Below, piece after piece: positions 7,953 to 16,653 of a stretch of 53,769 nucleotides of DNA (the stretch's first letter is position 1; each line of letters begins with the position of its first letter). The stretch is from assembly GCA_947467145.1 (NCBI GenBank), contig CANIGJ010000028.1, forward strand, positions 1 to 53,769, read 5' to 3'. Both the position numbers and the translations under genes were made by a program. The DNA comes from Rhodospirillaceae bacterium. Its GTDB lineage: Bacteria > Pseudomonadota > Alphaproteobacteria > Rhodospirillales > UBA2165. The notes beneath the pieces are model-generated. The model was given only the letters and a program-made list of their open reading frames with translations. It had not been told where the DNA came from and ran no database searches.

Positions 7953-8040
7953 TCTAATCATTCTCTAAGCATCGTCTTAGCATTCTCTCATCATGTTCTC
8001 ATCATTCTCTCATCATCGTCTCATCACGGTCTTAGCATCC
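7953..8040. repeat. Eight perfectly phased 11-bp tandem repeats upstream of argJ
   Basis: On the plus strand the units begin at 7953, 7964, 7975, 7986, 7997, 8008, 8019 and 8030, each 11 bp, with consensus TCTmAkCATyy (for example TCTCATCATTC, TCTTAGCATCC). A lone related unit lies near 7877, and one in inverted orientation at about 7930-7940. The array lies 147-234 bp upstream of the argJ start codon. At 11 bp each, units repeat roughly once per DNA turn, so a repeat-binding protein or a curvature element is possible. The whole gene-free stretch 7807-8199 otherwise holds only a dispersed repeat and a terminator. Confidence 0.85.
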
Positions 8041-8055
8041 AGCTGGGTCCCGCTG

Positions 8056-8083
8056 GCCCATCCTTCGACAAGCTCAGGATGAG
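8056..8083. repeat. Dispersed short repeat (CTTCGACA-x-GCTCAGG type)
   Basis: The sequence CCATCCTTCGACAAGCTCAGG followed by ATGAG recurs, with one change, at 23712-23738 and, inverted, at 23671-23696. This is a short dispersed element common between genes in alphaproteobacteria. It sits between the 11-bp repeat array and the foldase terminator. Confidence 0.7.
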
Positions 8084-8147
8084 GGTTGGCGCAGCGTAAG
8101 AACAAATAAAGAACATCATCCGGATTCCGACACGCCCGGTCAAGAAA

Positions 8148-8175
8148 AAAGGCCCCGGTGGAAACCGGGGCCTTT
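8148..8175 (-). terminator. Rho-independent terminator of the foldase gene
   Basis: A perfect hairpin with arms GGCCCCGGT/ACCGGGGCC and a short loop, followed on the minus strand by TTTTTTCTTG. It lies 25 bp beyond the stop codon of the minus-strand parvulin gene. It also has a short T run on the plus strand. Confidence 0.9.
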
Positions 8176-8199
8176 GCGGTGTCCTGCGATGAGGAACCG

Positions 8200-9111
8200 T
8201 TATTTCTTTTTGGTCTCGCCCTTCTCGGCCTTGGGAGCGGCGCCCTTCGCTGGGCGGCCTTCCATGCCGAAGGTTTCGACCTTTGCCTTGTCGCGCAAAG
8301 ACGCGACGTAGGATTCGGCCAGATCGCGCCGCGCCGCCATGCGAACTTCCTCGGCCGCTTCCTCGAAGGTCGGCGGCTTCTTGTTGCGCTTATCCTCGAC
8401 ACGGATGATGTGGAAACCGAACTGCGAACGCACCGGCTTGTTGCCGTAGGTTCCCGGCTTAATCTGATCGAACGCCGCGTCCGAGAACGGCTTCACCATG
8501 CGTTCGCGCGTGAAGTAGCCGAGATCGCCACCGGCCTGGGCCGAGCCGTCGGTCGAGACCTGCTTGGCGATGGCGGCGAAATCCTCGCCCTTGTTGAGGC
8601 GTGCGATGACATCGTTGGCGGCCTTTTCGTCGGCCACCAGGATATGGCGCGCGCGGACTTCTTCTTCCGGCGGCGTTTCCTTGATCATGCGATCGTAGGC
8701 TTCGCGGACCTTCTTCTCGTCGAGTTCCTTTTCGACCCGGCGGATCAGGTATTCCTGCTCGAGCATACGATCCTCGAGCCGGGCCATGCGGCGCTGCACC
8801 TCGGAATTCTTGTTCACGCCGGTCTTGCGCGCCTCTTCGGCGACGATGCGGCTGTTGATGATCGCGCTCAGCAGGTAATCGAACACGACGTTCGGCGGAT
8901 AGGCCTGGGCTTCCGGCGGCAGCATGTCGCGCGCCGCGTTGATGTCGGAGAAGCGGATTTCGTACCCATCGACCACCGCGACGACGCGGTTGGGGTCCTG
9001 CGCCGCACCTTTCGGCGCTTCGCCGGCGATTGCCGGCGCAACGACCAGAATGCCCACAGCCATCAGGGCCGCCCTCAGGGTATTCCGGGCCAGGTTCGCG
9101 TAACTCATCAT
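8200..9111 (-). CDS. Exported parvulin-type peptidyl-prolyl cis-trans isomerase (SurA/PrsA-like)
   Basis: A 303-aa periplasmic foldase. It has an N-terminal signal peptide (hydrophobic stretch LRAALMAVGILVVAPAIAG), a SurA-N-like helical chaperone segment (about 28-130), a single parvulin domain (about 140-245; ARHILVADE, GGDLGYFTRERMVKPF, SQFGFHIIRVED), and a Lys/Glu-rich tail ending in KKK. It should assist folding of exported proteins. The start is the ATG at 9111, preceded by GAGAGGA; a TTG four codons upstream overlaps that ribosome-binding site. It is divergent from secA, which fits a shared export role, and 393 bp upstream of argJ. Confidence 0.92.
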   Translation of the reverse strand: MMSYANLARNTLRAALMAVGILVVAPAIAGEAPKGAAQDPNRVVAVVDGYEIRFSDINAARDMLPPEAQAYPPNVVFDYLLSAIINSRIVAEEARKTGVNKNSEVQRRMARLEDRMLEQEYLIRRVEKELDEKKVREAYDRMIKETPPEEEVRARHILVADEKAANDVIARLNKGEDFAAIAKQVSTDGSAQAGGDLGYFTRERMVKPFSDAAFDQIKPGTYGNKPVRSQFGFHIIRVEDKRNKKPPTFEEAAEEVRMAARRDLAESYVASLRDKAKVETFGMEGRPAKGAAPKAEKGETKKK

Positions 9112-9295
9112 ATGTCCTCTCAACGATTCCCAAGGTAGAGCGGCCGCCGGGGCGGCGAATTGCGGCGCACACTAACTTCATTTGCGCGGTCTGGACAGCC
9201 CCGGGGCCGATTTGTCGGCCGTAAACAGCCCCTTAGAGGCGTGGCTCCGTCTCAAATTTGCCCCACGGACGGACGGAATAACCGAGCCCCACGGT

Positions 9296-9324
9296 TTGAC
9301 TTGGCCACAGGGGCGGCCTATCTG
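9296..9324 (+). promoter_or_regulatory. Candidate sigma-70-type promoter for secA
   Basis: TTGACT (9296-9301), a 17-bp spacer, and TATCTG (9319-9324) lie about 66 bp upstream of the secA start. The -35 box is close to consensus, the -10 box weaker. A second TATATT at 9362-9367 lacks a good -35. The remaining divergent gap (9112-9295) shows no gene. Confidence 0.4.
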
Positions 9325-9389
9325 TCGCCGTGTGAATTGCCCGTCCTACCGCCGGATCGGCTATATTAGGGAAATGCCGAGGAATCCTT

Positions 9390-12137
9390 ATGTTTGACGC
9401 CATTTTCCGGCGCGTTTTCGGGTCCGCTAACGACCGTTATGTCAAAAGCCTCTCCAAGACCGTCGCGCTGATCAACAGCCTCGAACCGGACGTCGCAAAG
9501 CTCGCCGATCCGGAGCTGGCGGCGCGCACCGACTGGCTGAAAGGGCGCTTGGCCAACGGCGAAACCCTCGACCAAATCCTGCCCGACGCCTTCGCCACCG
9601 TGCGCGAGGCCGCCAAGCGCGAACTGGGCGAACGCCCCTTCGACGTCCAGCTGCTGGGCGGCATCGTGCTGCATCGCGGCATGATCGCGGAAATGAAGAC
9701 CGGCGAAGGTAAAACCCTGACCTCGACCCTGCCGATCTATCTCAACGCGCTCGCCGGCAAAGGCGTGCATGTCGTTACGGTCAACGATTACCTGGCCAAA
9801 CGCGACGCCGAATGGATGGGCCGCGTCTTCAACCGCCTCGGCCTTAGCGTCGGCTGCATCGTGCCGGGCCTGACCGATTACGAACGGCGCGACGCCTACG
9901 CCGCCGACATCACCTACGGCACCAATTCGGAGCTCGGCTTCGACTATCTGCGCGACAATATGAAATTCTCGCTCGACGAGATGGTGCAGCGCCCGTTCAA
10001 TTTCGCCATCGTCGACGAAGTGGATTCGATCCTCATCGACGAAGCGCGCACGCCGCTGATCATTTCCGGCCAGGCGGAAGATTCGTCGGTCCTGTACAAC
10101 GCCGTCGACAAGGTCATCCCGCGCCTCGCCGCCGAAGACTTCGAGAAAGACGAAAAGGCGCGCGCGGTCACCATGACCGAGCAAGGCACCGAAACGGTCG
10201 AACGCCTGCTGACCGAGATGGGCCTGCTGAAGAACGGCGGCATGTACGACATCGGCAATATCTCGCTCGTGCATCACGTCAATCAGGCATTGCGCGCCCA
10301 CAAGCTGTTCGAGCGCGACAAGGACTACATCGTCAAAGACGACAAGGTCATCATCATCGACGAATTCACCGGTCGCATGATGGAAGGCCGGCGCTATTCC
10401 GAAGGCCTGCACCAGGCGCTCGAAGCCAAAGAAGGCGTGACGGTCGAACACGAGAACCAGACGCTCGCCTCGATCACGTATCAGAATTATTTCCGCATGT
10501 ATCCGAAGCTCGCCGGCATGACCGGCACGGCCATGACGGAAGCCGGCGAATTCTCGGAAATCTATAAGCTCGAAGTCGCCGAGATGCCGACCAACGTCGA
10601 CATCATCCGCAAGGACGACGACGACGAGGTTTATCGCACGGCCGCCGAAAAGGCGGAGGCGATCGTCAAGCTGATCGAGGAATGCCGCAAACGCGAGCAG
10701 CCGGTCCTGGTCGGCACCGTATCGATCGAAAAATCCGAAGTGCTGTCGGAACTGCTGAAGAAGAACAAGATTCCGCATCAAGTGCTGAATGCGCGTTATC
10801 ACGAGCAGGAAGCCTTCATCATCGCGCAGGCCGGCAAGCCGGGCGCCGTCACCATTGCCACCAACATGGCGGGCCGCGGCACCGACATCCAATTGGGCGG
10901 CAACGTCGCCATGCTGTTGCGCCAACATCAAGAAAAGATGGCGCGTGAAGGCATCTCGGACGAAACCGAACTGAAGCGGCTCGAAGCCAAGCTCCGTGCC
11001 GAGATCGCCACCGACAAGGTCAAATCCAAGGAAGCCGGCGGCCTGTTCGTCATCGGCACCGAGCGCCATGAAAGCCGGCGCATCGACAATCAGCTGCGCG
11101 GCCGTTCCGGCCGCCAGGGCGATCCGGGCGCATCAAAATTCTTCCTGTCGCTGGAAGACGACCTGATGCGCATCTTCGGCTCGCAACGCATGGACGGCAT
11201 TCTCACGCGCCTCGGCCTGAAGGATGGCGAAGCGATCATCCATCCGTGGATCAACAAGGCGCTGGAGAAGGCGCAACAGAAGGTCGAAGCGCGCAACTTC
11301 GAAATCCGCAAGAACCTGCTCAAATACGACGACGTGATGAACGACCAGCGCAAGGTCATCTACGAGCAGCGCAAGGAATTGATGAGCGGGCACGACGTGT
11401 CGCAGACAGTAAAGGATATGCGCGACAACGTCATCGAACGGGTCGTCACCACGACCATGCCCGAGAAGGCCTATGCCGAGCAGTGGGACACGCACACCCT
11501 GCACGAAGAAATACTGCGCATCTTCGGCCTCGATCTGCCGGTCGCCGATTGGGCAAAGGAAGAAGGCGTAGCCGATTCCGAAATCAAGGAACGCATCGTC
11601 GCCCTGGTGACCCGCAAAATGGCCGACAAGGCCGCGACGTGGGGACCGGACGTGATGCGCGAGGTCGAGAAGAGCCTGCTGTTGCAGGTCCTCGATCAGG
11701 TGTGGAAAGAACATCTGCTGTCGCTCGACCATCTGCGCCACGGCATCGGCTTGCGCGCCTACGGCCAGAAAGATCCGCTCAACGAATATAAGGGCGAAGC
11801 CTTCGAGATGTTCAACACCATGTTGGGCGATCTCGACGAACGCGTGACCCTGCTGCTCGCCCATATCGAACTGAAATCGAGCTTCGATCAGAACACGCTG
11901 CAGTTCGGTCATCCGTCTAACGTGCAGGAAACCAATCAGGATCCGGCCTTCGCGCACGACGGCCCGCAGCGCGACGAGCGGTCATCCTATGGCGATGCGC
12001 TGGCGGCCGATCGCAACGGCGCCAACGTGATCGACGCACAGAATCCCGACACCTGGGTTGGAACGGGGCGCAACCAGCCCTGCCCATGCGGTTCCGGCCG
12101 TAAATATAAGCATTGCCACGGCGCAGGCCGCGTCTAG
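9390..12137 (+). CDS. secA: Preprotein translocase ATPase SecA
   Basis: A 915-aa SecA of normal alphaproteobacterial length. It has the Walker A motif MKTGEGKTL (about residue 107), the [13 protein letters not shown] segment of NBD1, the preprotein cross-linking domain, NBD2 with the [10 protein letters not shown] and [11 protein letters not shown] motifs, the helical scaffold/wing, and a C-terminal zinc-binding tail [13 protein letters not shown] that binds SecB and lipids. It drives post-translational export through SecYEG. An AGGA lies 6 nt before the ATG. It is transcribed alone, with three minus-strand small exported-protein genes downstream. Confidence 0.98.
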   Translation: MFDAIFRRVFGSANDRYVKSLSKTVALINSLEPDVAKLADPELAARTDWLKGRLANGETLDQILPDAFATVREAAKRELGERPFDVQLLGGIVLHRGMIAEMKTGEGKTLTSTLPIYLNALAGKGVHVVTVNDYLAKRDAEWMGRVFNRLGLSVGCIVPGLTDYERRDAYAADITYGTNSELGFDYLRDNMKFSLDEMVQRPFNFAIVDEVDSILIDEARTPLIISGQAEDSSVLYNAVDKVIPRLAAEDFEKDEKARAVTMTEQGTETVERLLTEMGLLKNGGMYDIGNISLVHHVNQALRAHKLFERDKDYIVKDDKVIIIDEFTGRMMEGRRYSEGLHQALEAKEGVTVEHENQTLASITYQNYFRMYPKLAGMTGTAMTEAGEFSEIYKLEVAEMPTNVDIIRKDDDDEVYRTAAEKAEAIVKLIEECRKREQPVLVGTVSIEKSEVLSELLKKNKIPHQVLNARYHEQEAFIIAQAGKPGAVTIATNMAGRGTDIQLGGNVAMLLRQHQEKMAREGISDETELKRLEAKLRAEIATDKVKSKEAGGLFVIGTERHESRRIDNQLRGRSGRQGDPGASKFFLSLEDDLMRIFGSQRMDGILTRLGLKDGEAIIHPWINKALEKAQQKVEARNFEIRKNLLKYDDVMNDQRKVIYEQRKELMSGHDVSQTVKDMRDNVIERVVTTTMPEKAYAEQWDTHTLHEEILRIFGLDLPVADWAKEEGVADSEIKERIVALVTRKMADKAATWGPDVMREVEKSLLLQVLDQVWKEHLLSLDHLRHGIGLRAYGQKDPLNEYKGEAFEMFNTMLGDLDERVTLLLAHIELKSSFDQNTLQFGHPSNVQETNQDPAFAHDGPQRDERSSYGDALAADRNGANVIDAQNPDTWVGTGRNQPCPCGSGRKYKHCHGAGRV

Positions 12138-12167
12138 GCGCGGCGCTTCGTCGGCTTACCTACGGGC

Positions 12168-12518
12168 TCAATCGCCTTTCGGCGTATTCACGCATTTCTG
12201 GCGATCGGTCGCATCGGCGATGGAGGCGCAACGCGCCGGCACACCCGACTGCGTGGCGTTCTTTAAAATAACGGCGGCCGGCTCATTGGGTTGTGAGCTG
12301 GCTGGGGGTGTATTCGGCGCCTGATTGCCGGGCGTCTGATTATTGGGGTTACCCGCATCGTTGTTGGGCTTACTTGTCGGGACCTCATTGGCCTGCGCAA
12401 GCAACTGCACGACGAGGTCCGACGCGAATGAAAATGTCGGCTGCGCCGCGAGAGCGACAAAACCGACGACCAACGCCATGCCGATCGATGCACAGCGGTT
12501 CGATTCTTTATGCGACAT
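12168..12518 (-). CDS. Small exported protein with C-terminal C-x11-C motif (1)
   Basis: A 116-aa protein with an N-terminal signal peptide (hydrophobic GMALVVGFVALAA, cleavage near SFAS). The middle is low-complexity, rich in Asn/Pro/Gln/Thr. The C-terminal motif is RCASIADATDRQKCVN, in which two Cys are separated by exactly 11 residues with Arg at the ninth. The same spacing occurs in the proteins at 12622, 13330 and 45122. The pair could form a disulphide in the periplasm; the function is unknown. AGGGG precedes the ATG at good spacing. It is the last of three tandem minus-strand genes downstream of secA. Confidence 0.75.
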   Translation of the reverse strand: MSHKESNRCASIGMALVVGFVALAAQPTFSFASDLVVQLLAQANEVPTSKPNNDAGNPNNQTPGNQAPNTPPASSQPNEPAAVILKNATQSGVPARCASIADATDRQKCVNTPKGD

Positions 12519-12555
12519 GAAAAGCCCCTGTTTTTATCGTGATGCAGATATAAGC

Positions 12556-12595
12556 CGGGGCCGACTTCGTTCCGTGAAGAACGCCGCCGGCCCCG
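12556..12595. terminator. Hairpin between two small exported-protein genes
   Basis: Arms CGGGGCC (12556-12562) and GGCCCCG (12589-12595) enclose a second small stem (GTTC/GAAC). It lies downstream of the minus-strand gene at 12622-13134 and upstream of 12168-12518. There is no T run, so termination is only a possibility. Confidence 0.35.
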
Positions 12596-12621
12596 TGCTC
12601 AACTGTTAAACCGGCGGGTTA

Positions 12622-13134
12622 TTAGCGGCCCGAAGGTTTGCCTTGCTCAACCGAGCTGCGTTTCATGCACGCTAGGCGCGCCTGTTCGGTCGGCTCGCCG
12701 GAGCACTCGGTCGGCACGGCGACCGAACGCTGGTTGGTCGAGCTGCCCGGCGCTTCCTTGGCGCCCGGAGCCGCCGTCGGCTGCTGCGTGCCGGAAACGT
12801 CGCCCAACTGGGCGCCGCTGCCACCGCTGCCGCTGTTCGGAACGGCCGCGCGAGCGGCGGGAGCCGGAACCGGCGTCTGCGTGCCGGCGACATCGCCCGG
12901 CTGCGCACCGGTCGGCGTGGTCTGCTGCGACGGCGAGGCCATGCTGTTGGTGTTGGAGTTCGGAGCCGGAATGGCCTGCATGGTGCCCGGCACATCGCCG
13001 GCCGGCGAAGTCGTCGTCGCGGCCTGGCCGGGGACGAGATTGCCCGCCTGCTGTGCCATCAGCGGCTGCGCAAAGAAGCTGGCGGTCAGGGCCAACGCGG
13101 TCGCGGCGAGAAGTTGTGTTTTGATCTTGGTCAT
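12622..13134 (-). CDS. Exported low-complexity protein with GDVxGT repeats and C-x11-C motif (2)
   Basis: A 170-aa protein starting at the ATG at 13134, with GGAAGGAA upstream. A signal peptide (LLAATALALTASFFAQPLMA) precedes a Pro/Ala/Gly/Thr/Gln-rich region. That region holds three imperfect repeats of GDVxGT followed by a Pro-rich spacer (GDVPGT, GDVAGT, GDVSGT). The C-terminus carries ECSGEPTEQARLACMK, the same C-x8-R-x2-C spacing as its neighbours. It is probably periplasmic or surface-exposed, mostly disordered, with a small Cys-bridged C-terminal unit. No function is known to me. Longer upstream frames are non-coding. Confidence 0.75.
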   Translation of the reverse strand: MTKIKTQLLAATALALTASFFAQPLMAQQAGNLVPGQAATTTSPAGDVPGTMQAIPAPNSNTNSMASPSQQTTPTGAQPGDVAGTQTPVPAPAARAAVPNSGSGGSGAQLGDVSGTQQPTAAPGAKEAPGSSTNQRSVAVPTECSGEPTEQARLACMKRSSVEQGKPSGR

Positions 13135-13329
13135 TATGATGTTCCTTCCGTCGAGTGTTAGCGGACCGAGAGTTAAAACCGTCACCGACGGCCACTCGGC
13201 TCTGCGATAAATATAGGAAGGATGTCTCTCGCTCGGTGTGGTAACCCTGTGAGGGACTTGGCACACGGCTGTGAGCAAATGTACACACGGATGTCACGCG
13301 CCGATCACAGCGGCGTTACCGTGCCGATG

Positions 13330-13533
13330 TCAGCCCGACGTTTGAATGCATTTGCGTCGTTCGGCCGGATTGGCGATCTTCGCGCAACGCGATGACACGC
13401 CCTGATCTTCCTTCGGCTGTTCGGCATAGATCGTTGCAGCTTGGGCAAACGGCTCGGCGGCCTTCACGTCGCAGGCAGCCAGCGCCAGCAATCCGACAGC
13501 AAACATTGAGATTTTGATCATCGCATCGCGCAT
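13330..13533 (-). CDS. Small lipoprotein with C-terminal C-x11-C motif (3)
   Basis: A 67-aa protein with a short hydrophobic N-terminus ending in a lipobox-like LALAAC, so probably a lipoprotein anchored at Cys22. The C-terminus is RCAKIANPAERRKCIQ, with two Cys 11 residues apart and Arg at position nine, as in the proteins at 12168, 12622 and 45122. The start may be the ATG at 13533 or the internal ATG at 13521 (MIKISM), which gives a more typical lipoprotein leader; neither has a strong ribosome-binding site. It is the first of three tandem minus-strand genes. Confidence 0.65.
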   Translation of the reverse strand: MRDAMIKISMFAVGLLALAACDVKAAEPFAQAATIYAEQPKEDQGVSSRCAKIANPAERRKCIQTSG

Positions 13534-13586
13534 GGTTATTCAGTTATCGCGCATCATAGGATTTTCAAGATCGTGTGCGCGTGACA

Positions 13587-14411
13587 TTAACGGGTGCGTT
13601 CGCACTCCTGAATGAAGGCGAGCACCACCGCGCTGAACGCCGCCGACTGCTCCATATTCACCATATGGCCCGCGCCCGGAATGATGACGAGCTGAGCGCC
13701 CGCGATCTGCCCCGCCACCTCGCGCGCATAATCCGGCGTAGCTTGCGGATCTTCGGCGCCCGTCAGCACGAGGCACGGCGCCGTCACCGACGCATATTCC
13801 GGGAATTGGGTGTAGGACACGACGGTTTCCAACGTCTTGGCGTAGGATTCGCGACGCACCGATGCGAGCCGGTTCGACACCGCCTCAAACACCTTGGCCG
13901 AGGCGCCGCGCGCGAGATAACGCTGCGTATTGTCGAGCGCGATCTGGCGCAGATCGGCGCCGTTCTTCAATGGCGTGACGCGACGCGCGCGCCGGATCGA
14001 GAGTTCTTCGTCCGACGGTTTCGGTTCGCGCTTGGCGCTGGTGCCGGCGAAGGTGACGCTTTTCACCCGGTCGGGAAAACGGTTCTGGAATTCCAGCACG
14101 ACGCGCCCGCCCATCGAATGGCCGACAAGGTGGGTGCGCTCCGAGCCCAGATGATCGAGCACGCGTACGAGATCGTCGCACACATCGGCGAAGCGATAGG
14201 GGCCTTCGTAATCGTCGCTGCCGGCATGGCCGCGCGCGTCCCAGGCGGCCGCCGTGAAGTGTGGCGCGAAGTCGCGGATCTGATCGTGAAAATCGAGGCG
14301 GCTGAAGCCGTTGCCGTGCAGGAACATGACGAGCTGTCCGGCCCCCGCAACATCGACCGCGATGCGGGGCTTTTCGCCGACATAGATCGTCTTGATGTCC
14401 ACCGCTGTCAT
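13587..14411 (-). CDS. Alpha/beta-fold hydrolase
   Basis: A 274-aa alpha/beta hydrolase. The oxyanion region is FLHGNGFSRLDF, the nucleophile elbow is LVGHSMGGRVVLEF (Ser in GHSMG), the acid is probably Asp in LTGAEDPQATP, and the catalytic His is in IPGAGHMVNMEQ. The layout resembles 3-oxoadipate enol-lactonase/esterase-type enzymes; the substrate is unknown. The ATG at 14411 is chosen because AAGGA lies 5 nt upstream. It is divergent from the FMN-dependent alpha-hydroxyacid oxidase gene. Confidence 0.88.
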   Translation of the reverse strand: MTAVDIKTIYVGEKPRIAVDVAGAGQLVMFLHGNGFSRLDFHDQIRDFAPHFTAAAWDARGHAGSDDYEGPYRFADVCDDLVRVLDHLGSERTHLVGHSMGGRVVLEFQNRFPDRVKSVTFAGTSAKREPKPSDEELSIRRARRVTPLKNGADLRQIALDNTQRYLARGASAKVFEAVSNRLASVRRESYAKTLETVVSYTQFPEYASVTAPCLVLTGAEDPQATPDYAREVAGQIAGAQLVIIPGAGHMVNMEQSAAFSAVVLAFIQECERTR

Positions 14412-14515
14412 GTTTGTCCTTGGGCCTATCGGCCTGTCCTTGCGCCGCGCCTTACGGGCGGTCATTGTCCGGATAAAGAAAAACAGTGCAAGACACGACA
14501 GGGACTTGGACGGAC

Positions 14516-15604
14516 ATGAGCGGCGGGCTGGATCTCAGCGCGGTTTATCATACCAATCACCAGATCATCGAAGCGGCCTATGAAGCGCTGCCGCAGGACG
14601 TCTGGGATTATATCTGCGGCGGCGCGGAAACCGAGACGACCTTAGCCCGCAACCGTCAGGCGCTCGACTGCTTGGCATTGCGCCCGCGCGTGCTCGTCGA
14701 TGTCGGTGAAGTCGATACGTCCACCACGTTTCTGGGGACGCGCCTACGCATTCCAGTGATGCTGGCGCCGATGGGGAATCTCACCCGCATCACGCCGAGC
14801 GGCGCGCTCGCGGCAGACGATGCGGCGGCGCGGTTCGGCACGATCAATTTCGTCTCTACGACAACGCCGCCGGACCTCGAAGTCACCGGCGCCAACAGCC
14901 CGCATCACAAATGTTTTCAGATCTATATGCGCGGCGACACTGTCTGGCTGAAGGATCTGCTCAAACGCGTCAAAGCGGCGGGCTATCAATCCGTGGCACT
15001 CACCGTCGATTCCGCCTATTACGGCAATCGCGAGCGGTTGAACGCTTATCAGATTCGTCATCGCGACGTCGCCGAACGCTACTGGCAGGCGCGCGTCACC
15101 TGGGATCACGTCAAATTGATCCAGGATGAACTGGCGGGCATCCCCTTCATGTTGAAGGGCATCCAGACGGCCGAGGATGCGGCACTGGCCGTCGAACACA
15201 AGGTCGATGTCGTCTATATCTCCAACCACGGCGGACGGCAGATCGATCACGGCCTCGGCGCCATCGAGACCCTGCCCGAGATCGTTGCCGCCGTGGGCGG
15301 CAAGGCGCGCGTGGTGGTCGACGGCGGCATCACACGCGGCACCGACGTCGTGAAGGCCATGGCACTCGGCGCGGATGCCGTCGCCATCGGACGGCTGCAG
15401 GCCTGGGGCATGGCGGCGCACGGCGCCGACGGCATCGTGCGCGTTCTCGAACTGCTCGAACGCGAGATCGTCATCGCCATGGGACTGCTCGGCGTCACCA
15501 AGCTCGACCAACTCGATGCGAGCTATATCGCCAAGACCATCCCCGTCATGCCCGCCCACGAAATGAGCGCCTTCCCGCATGTGCGCAACGGGCGTTTAAA
15601 ATAA
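14516..15604 (+). CDS. FMN-dependent alpha-hydroxyacid oxidase/dehydrogenase (1)
   Basis: A 362-aa TIM-barrel flavoenzyme of the L-lactate dehydrogenase / glycolate oxidase family, which oxidises L-2-hydroxyacids to 2-oxoacids. The active-site signature is YISNHGGRQIDHG (catalytic His and substrate-binding Arg), with VVVDGGITRGTDVVKAMALGADAVAIGR forming the phosphate-binding part (only its start and end are needed to recognise it). The family-typical N-terminus WDYICGGAE is present. A GTG at 14486 would add ten residues; the ATG at 14516 fits family length better, though neither has a strong ribosome-binding site. No TM segment is seen, so it is probably soluble. The gene is 24 bp upstream of an alpha/beta hydrolase gene and likely co-transcribed with it. 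Confidence 0.88.
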   Translation: MSGGLDLSAVYHTNHQIIEAAYEALPQDVWDYICGGAETETTLARNRQALDCLALRPRVLVDVGEVDTSTTFLGTRLRIPVMLAPMGNLTRITPSGALAADDAAARFGTINFVSTTTPPDLEVTGANSPHHKCFQIYMRGDTVWLKDLLKRVKAAGYQSVALTVDSAYYGNRERLNAYQIRHRDVAERYWQARVTWDHVKLIQDELAGIPFMLKGIQTAEDAALAVEHKVDVVYISNHGGRQIDHGLGAIETLPEIVAAVGGKARVVVDGGITRGTDVVKAMALGADAVAIGRLQAWGMAAHGADGIVRVLELLEREIVIAMGLLGVTKLDQLDASYIAKTIPVMPAHEMSAFPHVRNGRLK

Positions 15605-15628
15605 CTCGCCACAGGGAAATCATCTTTC

Positions 15629-16498
15629 ATGTTTGAAGAAAAAATCTCCTTCGTCTCCGACGGCCTGAAACTGGCCGCAGTCGTCACCGGACCCGATGGG
15701 CTGAAGGCCGGCGAACGCCGCCCTGGCGTCATCATCATGCATGGCTTCGGCGGCCATAAGAACGGCCCGCAGCAGCGCTGGTCGTCCAAGCAGCTGGCCG
15801 AATGGGGTTACGTTTGCCTACGCTTCGACTTTCGCGGCTGCGGCGAATCCGAAGGCGCCAAGGGCCTGGTGAAGCCCGATATCCAGATCGCCGACGCGCT
15901 CAACGCGATCCCGGTCATCCTGGCGCGCGCCGATGTCGATCCCGATCGGCTGATGTATGTCGGCACGAGCTACGGGGCGTCGGTCGCGATCTCGGCGGCC
16001 GCGCGCGATCCGCGCATCAAGGCAGTGATCGCCCAAGGCGGCTGGGGCATCGGCGAGAATATGTTCCGCTATCTGCACAACACGCCCGAGAAATGGGCCA
16101 AATACACCAAGATGATCGACGACGGAAAAGCGGCCTTCAAGGCGACCGGCACCTGGCCGCGCGCGCACCGCTACGACATCGTGCCGATCCCCGATCACCT
16201 GCGCGCCAATATCGACGGCCCGTCGGCATTCGATTTCTCCGTCGAGACGGCCGCCGAATTCCGCGTCTACAATCCGCAAGACGACGTCGCCAAGGTGAGC
16301 CCGCGTCCGCTGATGCTGATCCATGCCGCCGAGGATCTGGTGGTGCCGGCCGAAGGCTCGGGCGAACTGTTCCGCAAGGCCGGTAAAAACGCCGAGCTAT
16401 TTCAGCTGGCGGGCGTCGATCATTTCATGTTCGGTGAAGGCGAAACCCGCGTGCACCACATCGTGCAGGATTGGCTGGAACGGTATTTTCCGGTTTAG
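15629..16498 (+). CDS. Alpha/beta hydrolase, S15/dienelactone-hydrolase-like
   Basis: A 289-aa enzyme with N-terminal HGFGGHKNGPQQ (oxyanion loop), LRFDFRGCGESEG, nucleophile elbow VGTSYGAS, an acid near MLIHAAEDLVVPAEGS and His in VDHFMFGEGE. It resembles uncharacterised Xaa-Pro peptidase-like (S15) hydrolases. Its start lies 24 bp after the alpha-hydroxyacid oxidase stop on the same strand, suggesting a two-gene unit. The natural substrate cannot be read from the sequence. Confidence 0.85.
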   Translation: MFEEKISFVSDGLKLAAVVTGPDGLKAGERRPGVIIMHGFGGHKNGPQQRWSSKQLAEWGYVCLRFDFRGCGESEGAKGLVKPDIQIADALNAIPVILARADVDPDRLMYVGTSYGASVAISAAARDPRIKAVIAQGGWGIGENMFRYLHNTPEKWAKYTKMIDDGKAAFKATGTWPRAHRYDIVPIPDHLRANIDGPSAFDFSVETAAEFRVYNPQDDVAKVSPRPLMLIHAAEDLVVPAEGSGELFRKAGKNAELFQLAGVDHFMFGEGETRVHHIVQDWLERYFPV

Positions 16499-16527
16499 CG
16501 GAAATGCATCTTCCATCTCAATTAAAA

Positions 16528-16642
16528 GCCGTCATGCTCGGACTTGTTCCGAGCATCCACGGAAGGCGCGTCCGCGCCGACAAAAGTCTTTTCGCGCTAT
16601 CGCGCTTTCGTGGATGGCCGGGTCAAGCCCGGCCATGACGAC
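16528..16642. repeat. 115-bp structured dispersed repeat, copy 1
   Basis: It begins GCCGTCATGCTCGG and ends GGCCATGACGAC. Nested inverted repeats: outer CGTCAT/ATGACG, arm 1 GCTCGG/CCGAGC, middle ATCCACG/CGTGGAT, inner GGCGCG/CGCGCC, and arm 3 GGCCGGG/CCCGGCC. The folded form is cloverleaf-like. A second copy at 35513-35628 keeps every stem, with compensatory base changes in two arms. It lies downstream of a plus-strand gene and directly downstream of the minus-strand kinase. Confidence 0.85.
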
Positions 16643-16653
16643 TCCGAGGCTAC

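Noticed and set aside
7953..8040. CRISPR array
   Set aside because: The 11-bp units are contiguous with no unique spacers, far shorter than CRISPR repeats, and there are no cas genes.
9366..11069. 567-codon open frame antisense to secA
   Set aside because: It mirrors the codon structure of secA in a G+C-rich genome, has no domain or ribosome-binding site, and SecA is unambiguous on the other strand.
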